Below, in pieces: positions 30,361 through 38,181 of a DNA stretch of 64,000 nucleotides. The notes below the pieces were generated by a model, which saw only the letters and a list, made by a program, of their open reading frames with translations, ran no database searches and had not been told where the DNA came from. Origin of the DNA: Bradyrhizobium_A sp052115025. Lineage in GTDB: Bacteria > Pseudomonadota > Alphaproteobacteria > Rhizobiales > Xanthobacteraceae. The position numbers were made by a program, and so were the translations under genes. The stretch is taken from positions 8,409 to 72,408 of the forward strand of contig NZ_JBFRFW010000026.1 of the NCBI RefSeq assembly GCF_052115025.1, written 5' to 3'. Position 1 is the stretch's first letter; each line of letters opens with the position of its first letter.

Positions 30361-30630
30361 CTAGGGAGGAAAAGCTCCTTCTGGCGGCGCGGTTTCCCCA
30401 TCATCGCGGATGGGAAAGGTTGCGAACAAAGCGCGAAGAGTTGCGTCTGCTCGGTGAAGGTTGTCGCCTCCGACCGCCACCTCGCCGAGGAGCGTCAGCT
30501 CGGGCCAGCTGTGCAGCGCTGCCGAAATGATCCGGATGGCGCCGTTGTGATCAGCGGGGGCCCGGTCCGTGAGGGGGGCCCGGACGGCCTCGATGCGCGA
30601 GGAGTTGAGGTGGGAGGAGGTGTTTTTCAT
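30361..30630 (-). CDS. Possible small protein, no recognised family
   Basis: 89 residues from the ATG at 30628-30630 (a frame extension to 30675 runs into the AT-rich repeat region). The middle part, AIRIISAALHSWPELTLLGEVAVGGDN, has a plausible protein-like pattern, but no motif or signal is recognised. It has only a weak ribosome site. It follows an AT-rich region with direct repeats that could be its promoter. It may be spurious. Confidence 0.35.
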   Translation of the reverse strand: MKNTSSHLNSSRIEAVRAPLTDRAPADHNGAIRIISAALHSWPELTLLGEVAVGGDNLHRADATLRALFATFPIRDDGETAPPEGAFPP

Positions 30631-30643
30631 GACCCGTACGATG

Positions 30644-30689
30644 ATGCATAATTCATTATCGGGCCAATACATCATGCATTATAATTCAT
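30644..30689. repeat. Two AT-rich direct repeats exactly 30 bp apart
   Basis: ATGCATAATTCAT (30644-30656) recurs as ATGCATTATAATTCAT (30674-30689) with a TAT insertion. They lie just upstream of the small leftward ORF start and are far richer in AT than the surroundings. Possible regulator binding sites. Confidence 0.5.
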
Positions 30690-30813
30690 ATGAAAATCAT
30701 AATAGTTGCACGCGAAGCTAATCAGGGTCGGCAGGCCGAAACGCTCCGGTCGTTGAGAGGCGGAAGGCGCGGGGACACCGCAAGCCGAGCGCGGCTTTGT
30801 TCGTCAGACCGGA

Positions 30814-31242
30814 TCAGGCCGGGGCGGCGGCGACATAGGGAATGCTGGAGATGACAACGGCGAGCTGAACGGCGTTGCCGAGCATGCCGCCCCAGTGCAG
30901 CTGACGCAGCCGGCGCGGGGCATCGGCGTCACCGGCCTCGCGGTCACGAAGGCCAGCATCCATCTGGCGCAGGAACCAGCGGCGCGATGCGATCGTCAAG
31001 GCTGCGATCAGGCTGATGCCGACGGTGAGGGCGAGACGGCCATCCAGCGCAACGACAATGGTCGCGAGGACTGCGGCGACGCTCAGTGTCAGGAAATAGC
31101 CGTTGAACATCGCGCGGAGCAGCAGGCCGACGGGCTGGATATCCAGCTTCACCAGCAAAAACGCCGGCGCCGCGAGCAGGAGGTAGCCCATCGGAAACAG
31201 CAAAATGACAGCGGCGAACAGCACGACCGAATCCGGCATCAT
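30814..31242 (-). CDS. Four-helix membrane protein, function unknown
   Basis: 142 residues from tandem ATGs at 31240-31242 and 31237-31239; the frame stays open upstream to 31899 but there it is antisense to the ldtR remnant and not protein-like. Membrane segments: about 6-30 (VVLFAAVILLFPMGYLLLAA), 42-62, 68-88 and 118-138. A basic loop (ASRRWFLRQMDAGLRDREAGD) separates helices three and four. No family was recognised, though the layout resembles small DUF1772- or DUF4149-like proteins. It lies inside the segment bounded by the two ldtR 3' ends. Confidence 0.6.
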   Translation of the reverse strand: MMPDSVVLFAAVILLFPMGYLLLAAPAFLLVKLDIQPVGLLLRAMFNGYFLTLSVAAVLATIVVALDGRLALTVGISLIAALTIASRRWFLRQMDAGLRDREAGDADAPRRLRQLHWGGMLGNAVQLAVVISSIPYVAAAPA

Positions 31243-31421
31243 GTTCCACCCTTGATTTTGCCAGCCGGAACGGAGCGTCCGGTGGTGTTTTTTGCGAGTG
31301 TCTACCGGAGATATGTTCGGCGCTATTGGGCTTTGGTCGGACGTCGTTGGGGCCGCTGCGCTGCACAACATATCGCTTGCAATACTTGTGATGACTTCCA
31401 AGACGAGCGGAGCTGTTGACC

Positions 31422-31612
31422 GCATCTCGAACGGTCTCAACAAGTTGCTGCACCGGCTCGAGCGGTTCTGGACCCACCAGATCCTGTATCGCGCTCTGAG
31501 CGCAGGTTTTCCTTTCAACAGATCGGGCACGGCGGCGACAGACCGCCGGCCCCAAGCAACAACAATTTCCGCTTCTCTCACGCCGATCCGGTTCTCCGGT
31601 GCAGCTTTTTTT
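31422..31612 (+). pseudogene. Decayed second copy of the ldtR 3' end plus terminator
   Basis: This stretch aligns with 28171-28375. Translated, it keeps ISN..GLNKLLHRLERFWTHQILYR against ISNEEFAGLNKSLHRLERFWTDQILYR, with a 12-base in-frame deletion and a small insertion after TATCG that destroys the stop. Downstream, the non-coding GAGCGCAGGTT, CAGATCGGGCACGGCGG and ACCGCCGGCCCCA blocks also match. The terminator copy has lost its descending arm (GGTGCAGC for GGGTCGGCG) but keeps the T run. It is a fragment, not a gene. Confidence 0.88.
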
Positions 31613-31654
31613 GAGTGCAGCGGAAAGGTGAAAAATGCCGTTTGATCTTGACGA

Positions 31655-31939
31655 TCATCTCCGAGGCCAAGGAACGACTGGATCACCGCCGCTGAAGACG
31701 GTTTCATCATGCGTCGCTGCAAATGCTGCTTGAGAAAGCGAAAGATAAGTCGTGTAGATCTGATCTGGTCCGACATTCGTAAAGAAGTGTGCGATGGCGC
31801 TGACCTGTGCGCGATTGTTGCCGCCGAAAATATAGAAATCACCCACGTTGAAGGGATAAGGGGCAGGCATCGGGATTGGCTGCGCGATTGTCTTTCCACT
31901 TGCGGAATCGATTAATTGAAATTGATATTTTGCGACCAT
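31655..31939 (-). CDS. Small protein of unknown function, low GC
   Basis: 94 residues from the ATG at 31937-31939, preceded by AGGAGAAAATC, a good ribosome site; a longer frame to 32116 is less likely. Sequence starts MVAKYQFQLIDSASGKTIAQ and is rich in aromatic and small residues (PYPFNVGDFYIFGGNNRAQV). No family is recognised. Base composition is clearly lower in GC than the rest of the window and codon use differs (frequent AAA, ATT, TTT), pointing to acquired DNA. Next to the ldtR remnant. Confidence 0.6.
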   Translation of the reverse strand: MVAKYQFQLIDSASGKTIAQPIPMPAPYPFNVGDFYIFGGNNRAQVSAIAHFFTNVGPDQIYTTYLSLSQAAFAATHDETVFSGGDPVVPWPRR

Positions 31940-32198
31940 GATTTTCTCCTCGCTAATGGTGTGTTCTCGCGCCGAAGGATGAGGTCGGACACTGAACTCC
32001 TTGAGCGTAGCGAATGTCTGGAATGGCAGAAAGGACGATATCCGCGCCTGGCGTATCGCAACGGCTATCGCACCAGAATGTTTCTGATGCGATTTCGAGC
32101 TTGCGATGGTTGGCAAGAGACTTCGGTTTCGCGGCGCTCATCCCGGTCGTATTCTCTGACTTGATCGACGAAGGCCGGGCTTTAATGTTCAGCCCATC

Positions 32199-32585
32199 AT
32201 GACCGCCCCACTCCCCAAACTCACCGTCTGGTACAACACTCGCTGCCCGGTCTGTAACGCCGGCATCGATTGGCAGCGCAACCGTCTCGTGCAGGCAGCG
32301 CGGGCAGGGGCGATTGAATTCCGTGACATCAATCTCGAACCGGATGCGCTGGTGCGGTTCGGCGCCAATGTCGAGGACATCCGCCGCCGGCTGCATGGGG
32401 TGGACGCCGACGGGCGCCTTTACGTCGGGGCGGACTGTGCGGCGGCGATCTGGCTGCGCACACCGGGGGACGCGTGGCTCGGGCGGCTCGCCGGCCTGCC
32501 GGTGGTCGGGTCGCTGGCGCGGTTCGGCTACGACCGCTTCGCGGACATCCTCTATGCCTGGAACCGGCGCAAGGGGCACTGGTAG
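32199..32585 (+). CDS. DUF393 / DCC-family thiol-disulfide oxidoreductase-like protein
   Basis: 128 residues. The motif VWYNTRCPVCNAGIDW (Cys16 and Cys19) is the CxxC of this family; here it reads CPVC rather than CPLC or the DCC triad. It continues with a thioredoxin-like pattern and the common WLRTPGDAWLGRL..LPVVG..RFGYDRFADILYAWNRRKGHW ending. Family proteins are poorly characterised. It stands alone ahead of the glyA run, just outside the accessory pocket. Confidence 0.8.
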   Translation: MTAPLPKLTVWYNTRCPVCNAGIDWQRNRLVQAARAGAIEFRDINLEPDALVRFGANVEDIRRRLHGVDADGRLYVGADCAAAIWLRTPGDAWLGRLAGLPVVGSLARFGYDRFADILYAWNRRKGHW

Positions 32586-32863
32586 AGGGCGCCGGTGAGG
32601 CTGCCGGCGGGTGCATCGGACCGGGGCGGGCGCGGGCAAGCCGCGGATGAACAGCCAAGCGCGTTCCAACCGCGCTTCGGCCGGTCCCGGGCCGCTCCGG
32701 GATCGGTCCCGGACCGCCATATGTGGTATAAATAGCTGTTCTGCGGCACTGGAACTTGGCCGCCCGGCGACGATGTGCTAAGCCCCGAGCGCTGTTTCCG
32801 ACCACCCCTCGTGACCGTTCGCGCCCGCACCGACAGGCCGCGGCGGTGGAGACTTTTCCGCCT

Positions 32864-34165
32864 ATGAGCTCGTCTGCCAAGCCTGCCACCCCCACCGACT
32901 CGTTCTTCAATGCGACCCTCGCCGAGGCCGATCCGGAAATCGCCGCCGCCATCAAGGGCGAGCTCGGTCGTCAGCAGCACGAGATCGAGCTGATCGCATC
33001 GGAAAACATCGTCAGCCGCGCCGTGCTCGAGGCGCAGGGCTCGGTGATGACCAACAAGTATGCGGAAGGCTATCCGGGCGCGCGCTACTATGGCGGCTGC
33101 GAGTTCGTCGACATCGCCGAGAACCTCGCCATCGAGCGTGCCAAGAAGCTGTTCGGCGCGGGCTTCGCCAACGTGCAGCCGAACTCCGGCAGCCAGATGA
33201 ACCAGGCTGTGTTCCTGGCGCTGCTGCAGCCGGGCGACACCTTCATGGGCCTCGACCTCGCCGCCGGCGGCCACCTGACCCACGGCTCGCCCGTCAACAT
33301 GTCGGGCCGCTGGTTCAAGGCCGCGCACTACACCGTGCGCCGCGAGGACCAGATCATCGATATGGACGCGGTCGCCAAGCAGGCCGAAGAGGTCAAGCCG
33401 AAGCTGATCATCGCCGGCGGCTCGGCCTATTCGCGGTCCTGGGACTTCAAGCGCTTCCGTGAGATCGCCGACAGCGTCGGAGCCTACCTGCTGGTGGACA
33501 TGGCGCACTTCGCCGGCCTCGTCGCCGGTGGTGTGCATGCCTCGCCCGTGCCCTATGCCCACGTCACCACCACCACCACCCACAAGTCGCTGCGCGGCCC
33601 GCGTGGCGGCCTGATCCTGAGCAACGACGAGGCCATCGCCAAGAAGCTCAACTCGGCGATCTTCCCGGGGCTGCAGGGCGGCCCGCTGATGCATGTCATC
33701 GCGGCGAAGGCGGTGGCGCTGGCCGAAGCGCTGCGGCCGGAGTTCAAGGTCTATGCGAAGAACGTCGTGGAGAACGCCAGGGCGCTGGCGGAGACGCTGC
33801 GCGCCAACGGCTTCGACATTGTCTCGGGCGGCACCGACAACCACCTGATGCTGGTGGACCTGCGGCCCAAGGGCCTCAAGGGCAACATCTCCGAGAAGGC
33901 CTTGGTGCGCTCGGCCATCACCTGCAACAAGAACGGCGTGCCGTTCGATCCGGAGAAGCCGTTCGTCACCTCGGGCATCCGTTTGGGCACCCCGGCGGCG
34001 ACCACCCGCGGCTTCGGCGTCGCCGAATTCAAGCAGGTCGGCGCGATGATCTCCGAGGTGCTCAACGCGGTCGCGCAGTCGGGCGACGGCCAGGCGCCGC
34101 TGGTCGAGGCGGCGATCAAGGAGCGGGTGCGCCAGCTCACCGATCGCTTCCCGATCTACAGTTAA
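32864..34165 (+). CDS. glyA: Serine hydroxymethyltransferase
   Basis: 433 residues from the ATG at 32864. PLP enzyme that interconverts serine and glycine with tetrahydrofolate. Seen: ELIASENIVSRAVLEAQGS near the N-terminus, YYGGCEFVD, and the PLP lysine in TTTTHKSLRGPRGG. Length is normal. The frame is open to 32756, but the added residues are not conserved. A TATAAA (32727-32732) could be a -10 with no clear -35; the 278-bp region before the start also holds GGTCCCGG/CCGGGATC complementary blocks. It heads the glyA-nrdR-ribDE run. Confidence 0.95.
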   Translation: MSSSAKPATPTDSFFNATLAEADPEIAAAIKGELGRQQHEIELIASENIVSRAVLEAQGSVMTNKYAEGYPGARYYGGCEFVDIAENLAIERAKKLFGAGFANVQPNSGSQMNQAVFLALLQPGDTFMGLDLAAGGHLTHGSPVNMSGRWFKAAHYTVRREDQIIDMDAVAKQAEEVKPKLIIAGGSAYSRSWDFKRFREIADSVGAYLLVDMAHFAGLVAGGVHASPVPYAHVTTTTTHKSLRGPRGGLILSNDEAIAKKLNSAIFPGLQGGPLMHVIAAKAVALAEALRPEFKVYAKNVVENARALAETLRANGFDIVSGGTDNHLMLVDLRPKGLKGNISEKALVRSAITCNKNGVPFDPEKPFVTSGIRLGTPAATTRGFGVAEFKQVGAMISEVLNAVAQSGDGQAPLVEAAIKERVRQLTDRFPIYS

Positions 34166-34177
34166 GGGCACGGGCGC

Positions 34178-34660
34178 ATGCGCTGTCCGAGTTGCAATAG
34201 TCTCGATACGCAGGTCAAGGATTCACGGCCGACCGAAGATTCGTCCGTGATCCGCCGGCGGCGCGTGTGCATGGCCTGCAATTTCCGCTTCACCACCTTC
34301 GAGCGCGTGCAACTGCGCGAGCTCACGGTGATCAAGCGCAATGGCCGCCGGGTGCCGTTCGACCGCGACAAGCTCGTCCGCTCGCTGCAGATCAGTCTGC
34401 GCAAGCGGCCGGTCGACCCCGAGCGTGTCGAGAAGATGGTCTCCACCATCGTGCGTGAACTGGAAAGCGGCGGCGAGGCGGAGGTGTCGTCGGAAGCGAT
34501 CGGCGAGATCGTGATGGAGCACCTGCGCGAGCTCGACGACGTCGCCTATGTGCGCTTCGCCTCGGTCTATCGCAATTTCCGCGAGGCCAAGGATTTTGAG
34601 GCCGTGCTCGGCGAGCTCTCGAGCGACGACGACCCGCGCGCGCTGCTCCTGCGAAAATGA
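34178..34660 (+). CDS. nrdR: Transcriptional repressor NrdR
   Basis: 160 residues. Zinc ribbon Cys3-Cys6 and Cys31-Cys34 (MRCPSC and RVCMAC), followed by the ATP-cone domain (VIKRNGRRVPFDRDKLVRSLQ). It senses ATP/dATP and represses ribonucleotide reductase genes through NrdR boxes. Starts 12 bp after glyA and overlaps ribD by four bases, so it is translationally coupled to riboflavin synthesis genes; this glyA-nrdR-rib order is common in alphaproteobacteria. Confidence 0.96.
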   Translation: MRCPSCNSLDTQVKDSRPTEDSSVIRRRRVCMACNFRFTTFERVQLRELTVIKRNGRRVPFDRDKLVRSLQISLRKRPVDPERVEKMVSTIVRELESGGEAEVSSEAIGEIVMEHLRELDDVAYVRFASVYRNFREAKDFEAVLGELSSDDDPRALLLRK

Positions 34661-35814
34661 TCTTCCGCATCCTGGAAACCAAGGTCGCGGGTGAGCTCGC
34701 GCAGGCCAGGAGCGCCAGCAGGGAAGCCGACGAGCGCTACATGCAGCTGGCGCTGGCGTTGGGCCGGCGCGGCCTCGGCCGCACGTGGCCGAACCCGGCG
34801 GTCGGTGCGGTGGTGGTCAAGGACGGTATCATTGTCGGGCGGGGCTGGACCGCGCCCGGCGGCCGGCCCCATGCGGAGCCGCAGGCGCTGCAGCGCGCGG
34901 GGGCCGCGGCGCGCGGCGCCACGCTTTATGTCACCCTCGAGCCATGCTCCCACCACGGCAAGACGCCGCCCTGTGCGGACGCCATCGTCGCCGCCGGCAT
35001 CGTCCGCGTCGTGAGCGCGATCGAGGATCCCAATCCGGACGTGGCAGGCCAGGGCCATGCGCGGCTGCGCGCCGCCGGCATCAAGGTCGATGTCGGCCTC
35101 GGGGCGGAGGAGGCGGCGCGGGACCATGCCGGGCATTTCCGCTGCGTCCGCGACAGCCGGCCCCATGTCATCCTCAAGCTCGCGGTGTCCCGGGACGACC
35201 GCATCGCGAGCGCCGGCCACCAGCCGGTCGCGATCACCGGCGAGGCCGCGCAGGCGCGGGTGCACCTGTTGCGGGCGCAGAACGACGCCATCCTGATCGG
35301 CGTCGGCACCGCGCGTGCGGACGATCCGCTGCTCACCTGCCGGCTGCCCGGCATGGTGGCGCGCTCGCCGGTGCGGGTGGTGCTCGATACCCATCTGCGG
35401 CTGAAGCCGGCGAGCCGCCTTGCCGCATCGGCCCGCCAGACCCCGCTGTGGGTGCTGACCGGTGCCGCCGCGGAAGCTCCGGCCGCCGCCATTCTCGGCG
35501 CCGAAGGCGCGCAGGTGATCCGCCTCGCCACTGGTCCCGCCGGGCTCGCGCTCGACGCCGTGCTGCGAGAGCTGGCGAAGCGCGGCATCACCCGCCTGAT
35601 GGTGGAGGGCGGCGCGCAAGTCGCGGCCTCCTTCGTCAGCGCCGGCCTCGTCGACGAGGTCTGGCTGCTGCGCGGGCCACAGACCATCGGCGACGATGGC
35701 GTCGCCGCACTGCACACCCTGCCACTGTCGACCATCACGGCGTCGCCGGCGTGGCGCGTGCGCCGCACCGAGACGCTGCAATCCGACCTTCTCACGATTT
35801 ACGAGCGAAACTGA
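34657..35814 (+). CDS. ribD: Bifunctional riboflavin deaminase/reductase RibD
   Basis: 385 residues. The N-terminal deaminase has the zinc motif HAE (72-74) and EPCSHHGKTPPCADA with Cys97 and Cys106. The C-terminal reductase begins near 160 (RPHVILKLAVSRDDRIA) and includes the LMVEGGAQVAASF motif. It converts the pyrimidine from GTP cyclohydrolase II to 5-amino-6-ribitylamino uracil phosphate in two steps. Start at 34657 overlaps nrdR (ATGA); an internal Met29 (34741) is an alternative. The stop touches the ribE start (TGATG). Confidence 0.95.
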   Translation: MIFRILETKVAGELAQARSASREADERYMQLALALGRRGLGRTWPNPAVGAVVVKDGIIVGRGWTAPGGRPHAEPQALQRAGAAARGATLYVTLEPCSHHGKTPPCADAIVAAGIVRVVSAIEDPNPDVAGQGHARLRAAGIKVDVGLGAEEAARDHAGHFRCVRDSRPHVILKLAVSRDDRIASAGHQPVAITGEAAQARVHLLRAQNDAILIGVGTARADDPLLTCRLPGMVARSPVRVVLDTHLRLKPASRLAASARQTPLWVLTGAAAEAPAAAILGAEGAQVIRLATGPAGLALDAVLRELAKRGITRLMVEGGAQVAASFVSAGLVDEVWLLRGPQTIGDDGVAALHTLPLSTITASPAWRVRRTETLQSDLLTIYERN

Positions 35815-36425
35815 TGTTCACAGGTATCATCACCGACGTCGGCGAGATCAGCCGTTTCTCGCCCACCGCCCAGGGCCAGCTGCACCGGTTGCGGATCGCC
35901 TGCCGCTACGACCAGAGCACCATCGCCGACGGCGCCTCGATCGCCTGCAACGGCGTCTGCCTCACGGTGGTCGGCTCCGGCGTCGCCGACGGCCAGACCT
36001 GGTTCGACGTCGACGCTGCGGCCGAGACGCTGCGCATGACCACGGCACAGCACTGGCAGCAGGGCACCCGCCTCAATCTCGAGCGCGCGCTCAAGATCGG
36101 CGACGAGCTCGGCGGGCACATCGTCGCCGGCCACGCCGACGGCATCGCCACCATCGTCGCCCGCGACGACCTGCCGGACATGGCGCGGTTTGAGCTGCGC
36201 GCGCCGCGCGAGCTGGCGCGCTTCATCGCGCCGAAGGGCTCGATCACCCTCGACGGCGTGTCGCTGACCGTCAACACCGTCGCCGACGACCAGTTCTCGG
36301 TTCTGATCATTCCGCACACGCTGACCGTGACCACGCTCGGCCGCTGGCGGCAGGGCCAGGAGATCAATATCGAGGTCGACCTGATGGCCCGCTACGCCGC
36401 GCGGCTGACCGAGATGCGGGCATAG
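35814..36425 (+). CDS. ribE: Riboflavin synthase alpha subunit
   Basis: 203 residues with two lumazine-binding repeats: MFTGIITDVGEI..DGASIACNGVCLTVV and the second half from about 97 (GGHIVAGHADG, KGSITLDGVSLTVN). It dismutates two lumazines to riboflavin. Starts on the last base of the ribD stop, so it is tightly coupled. The gene order normally continues with ribH (or ribBA); here a Coq7-like gene intervenes. Confidence 0.95.
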   Translation: MFTGIITDVGEISRFSPTAQGQLHRLRIACRYDQSTIADGASIACNGVCLTVVGSGVADGQTWFDVDAAAETLRMTTAQHWQQGTRLNLERALKIGDELGGHIVAGHADGIATIVARDDLPDMARFELRAPRELARFIAPKGSITLDGVSLTVNTVADDQFSVLIIPHTLTVTTLGRWRQGQEINIEVDLMARYAARLTEMRA

Positions 36426-36471
36426 ATCGCGAACCTCGCGGCAACGCGAAAACAGAACCCGGGGGCGGCAG

Positions 36472-37071
36472 ATGTTGCGAGACGCCGGCACCCGGGAGCC
36501 TGTCGATCCGCGCGACGCCCTGACCATCGCCCGGATCGTTCGCGTCAACCATGCCGGCGAGTTCGGAGCGATCCGGATCTATTCCGCCCAGATCGCCGTC
36601 GCCCGCTGGTTCTGGCCGGATTGTGTCGCGGCCCTGACCGAGATGCGCAGACACGAGCGCACCCATTGCGCAATGTTTCGGGCGGCGATGTCGTCCCGCC
36701 GATCGCGTCCATGCCGCGTGATGCAGCTCTGGAGCTGGGGTGGCTGGCTGCTCGGCCTTGTCACGGCGCTGCTCGGTCGCCAGGGCATCTGGGCCTGCAC
36801 GGCCGCCGTCGAGGCCACGGTGCATCGCCATCTCGACGACCAACTGCACTTTCTCTGCGATCGGGATGCCGAGCTGCATGGCATCGTCCTCTCGATCCGT
36901 GCGGAGGAAATCGCCCACCTGCATCATGCCGAAGAACAGTTGCGGGCCCCGGGCAGGGGAGTACGATTGCTACGCACGATCATTGCGATCGCGACGGATG
37001 GTCTGATCTGGTTGTCGACCTGGGGTGATTCACAGCGGATGGCATGGGCACTGAAGTCGGCAAAATCCTGA
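36472..37071 (+). CDS. Coq7-family di-iron hydroxylase-like protein
   Basis: 199 residues. All Coq7 iron ligands are visible: Glu in RVNHAGEFGAIRIY, the ExxH of RRHERTHCAMF, Glu in AAVEATVHRHLDDQL, and ExxH in RAEEIAHLHH. Coq7 hydroxylates demethoxyubiquinone; this member could do so or act on another quinone. Compared with bona fide Coq7, the segment after the second motif is basic and divergent (SSRRSRPCRVMQLW). It sits between ribE and ribH, 46 bp after ribE and 107 bp before ribH. Codon use looks slightly different from the rib genes. Confidence 0.84.
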   Translation: MLRDAGTREPVDPRDALTIARIVRVNHAGEFGAIRIYSAQIAVARWFWPDCVAALTEMRRHERTHCAMFRAAMSSRRSRPCRVMQLWSWGGWLLGLVTALLGRQGIWACTAAVEATVHRHLDDQLHFLCDRDAELHGIVLSIRAEEIAHLHHAEEQLRAPGRGVRLLRTIIAIATDGLIWLSTWGDSQRMAWALKSAKS

Positions 37072-37178
37072 AAGTCGCGTGTTCTCAGAGGGTTTGCAGT
37101 GCAATATTGGCTTGGCTTCCGGGGCCGGTGCGACTAAAACCCCCGGCACCCCTGACGACCGACATGGATTGAACACCG

Positions 37179-37670
37179 ATGGCCGACGCCCGCCGCGCCC
37201 CGCTGAAAGACCAGACCGACATTCGCGGCGCCCGCGCGCTGATCGTGGAAGCGCGCTTCTACGACGACATCCAGGACGCGCTGCTCGACGGCGCCCGCGT
37301 GGAACTCGAGGCCGCGGGCTTGACGCGCGACGTCATCACCGTGCCCGGCGCGCTGGAGATTCCGGCGGCGATCGCGATCGCGCTCGATGCCGCGGAGAAG
37401 GCCGGCAAGCCCTATGACGCCGTCATCGCGCTCGGCTGCGTGGTGCGCGGCGACACCATCCATTTCGAGATCGTGTCGATGGAATCCTCGCGCGCGCTGA
37501 TGGACCTTGCGGTCGCGCGCCGCATTCCGCTCGGCAACGGCATCATCACCGTCAACACCGACGAGCAGGCCTGGGCGCGGGCGCGCCGCGGCGAGCTCGA
37601 CAAGGGCGGCGACGCGGCACGGGCCGCGCTGGCGATGCTGCGCATCAAGCGCCGTCTGGCGAAGGCCTGA
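37179..37670 (+). CDS. ribH: 6,7-dimethyl-8-ribityllumazine synthase
   Basis: 163 residues. It condenses the RibD product with 3,4-dihydroxybutanone phosphate. Motifs: VEARFYDDIQDAL, VPGALEIPAAIAIAL (Glu in the substrate pocket), LGCVVRGDTIHFEIV (catalytic His), and IPLGNGIITVNTDEQA. The rearranged first motif (ARFYDDI for SRFN) is as in alphaproteobacterial enzymes. No FMN riboswitch was seen in the 107 bp upstream. nusB follows after 4 bp. Confidence 0.95.
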   Translation: MADARRAPLKDQTDIRGARALIVEARFYDDIQDALLDGARVELEAAGLTRDVITVPGALEIPAAIAIALDAAEKAGKPYDAVIALGCVVRGDTIHFEIVSMESSRALMDLAVARRIPLGNGIITVNTDEQAWARARRGELDKGGDAARAALAMLRIKRRLAKA

Positions 37671-37674
37671 CGCC

Positions 37675-38178
37675 ATGGCCGATTCCAAACCAGCGCCGAA
37701 GAAGGACGAGCCCAAGAAGGCCAACCGGCGCGGCGCCGCGCGGCTCGCGGCCGTGCAGGCGCTCTACCAGATGGACATCGCCGGCGCCGGCCTCAACGAC
37801 ATCTTCGCCGAGTTCGAGAGCCACTGGCTCGGCAACGAGATCGAGGGCGACACCTATCTGCCCGCCGAGGCGGCGTTCTTCCGCGACGTGGTGTCCGGCG
37901 TGGTCAACGACCAGGCGCGGATCGATCCGCTGCTCGACGACATGCTGAACAAGGGCTGGCCGCTGCAGCGCATCGACGCCATCCTGCGCGCGGTGCTGCG
38001 CGCCGGCGCCTATGAGCTCGAGCACCGCAAGGACGTGCCGGCCCGCGTCGTCATCAAGGAGTATGTCGACGTCGCCAACGCCTTCGTCGACCGCGACGAG
38101 ACCGGCCTCGTCAACGCCGTGCTGGACCAGATTGGCCGCCAGTTCCGCGCCGAAGAGTTCACCCGGACCGGCGGCTAG
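37675..38178 (+). CDS. nusB: Transcription antitermination factor NusB
   Basis: 167 residues with a Lys-rich N-terminal extension of about 17. Part of the rRNA antitermination complex (with NusE, boxA RNA). Seen: NRRGAARLAAVQALYQMDIA and the C-terminal VVIKEYVDVANAFVDRDETGLVNAVLD. It is 4 bp after ribH and 3 bp before thiL, a conserved ribH-nusB-thiL arrangement. Confidence 0.95.
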   Translation: MADSKPAPKKDEPKKANRRGAARLAAVQALYQMDIAGAGLNDIFAEFESHWLGNEIEGDTYLPAEAAFFRDVVSGVVNDQARIDPLLDDMLNKGWPLQRIDAILRAVLRAGAYELEHRKDVPARVVIKEYVDVANAFVDRDETGLVNAVLDQIGRQFRAEEFTRTGG

Positions 38179-38181
38179 GCA

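Noticed and set aside
31292..31645. 117-codon plus-strand frame containing LHRLERFWTHQILYR
   Set aside because: It is the decayed ldtR 3' end read through its lost stop, not an independent gene.
30814..31899. 361-codon minus-strand frame extending the small membrane protein
   Set aside because: The extra N-terminal part is antisense to the ldtR remnant and not protein-like; the tandem ATGs at 31237-31242 give a sensible four-helix protein.
31916..32164. 82-codon plus-strand frame upstream of the DUF393 gene
   Set aside because: Overlaps the start of the opposing 94-residue gene, no ribosome site, and Arg-rich random-looking sequence.
37072..37178. Possible FMN riboswitch before ribH
   Set aside because: None of the conserved RFN-element helices or AGGG/GAUUC-type blocks could be found in the 107 bp.
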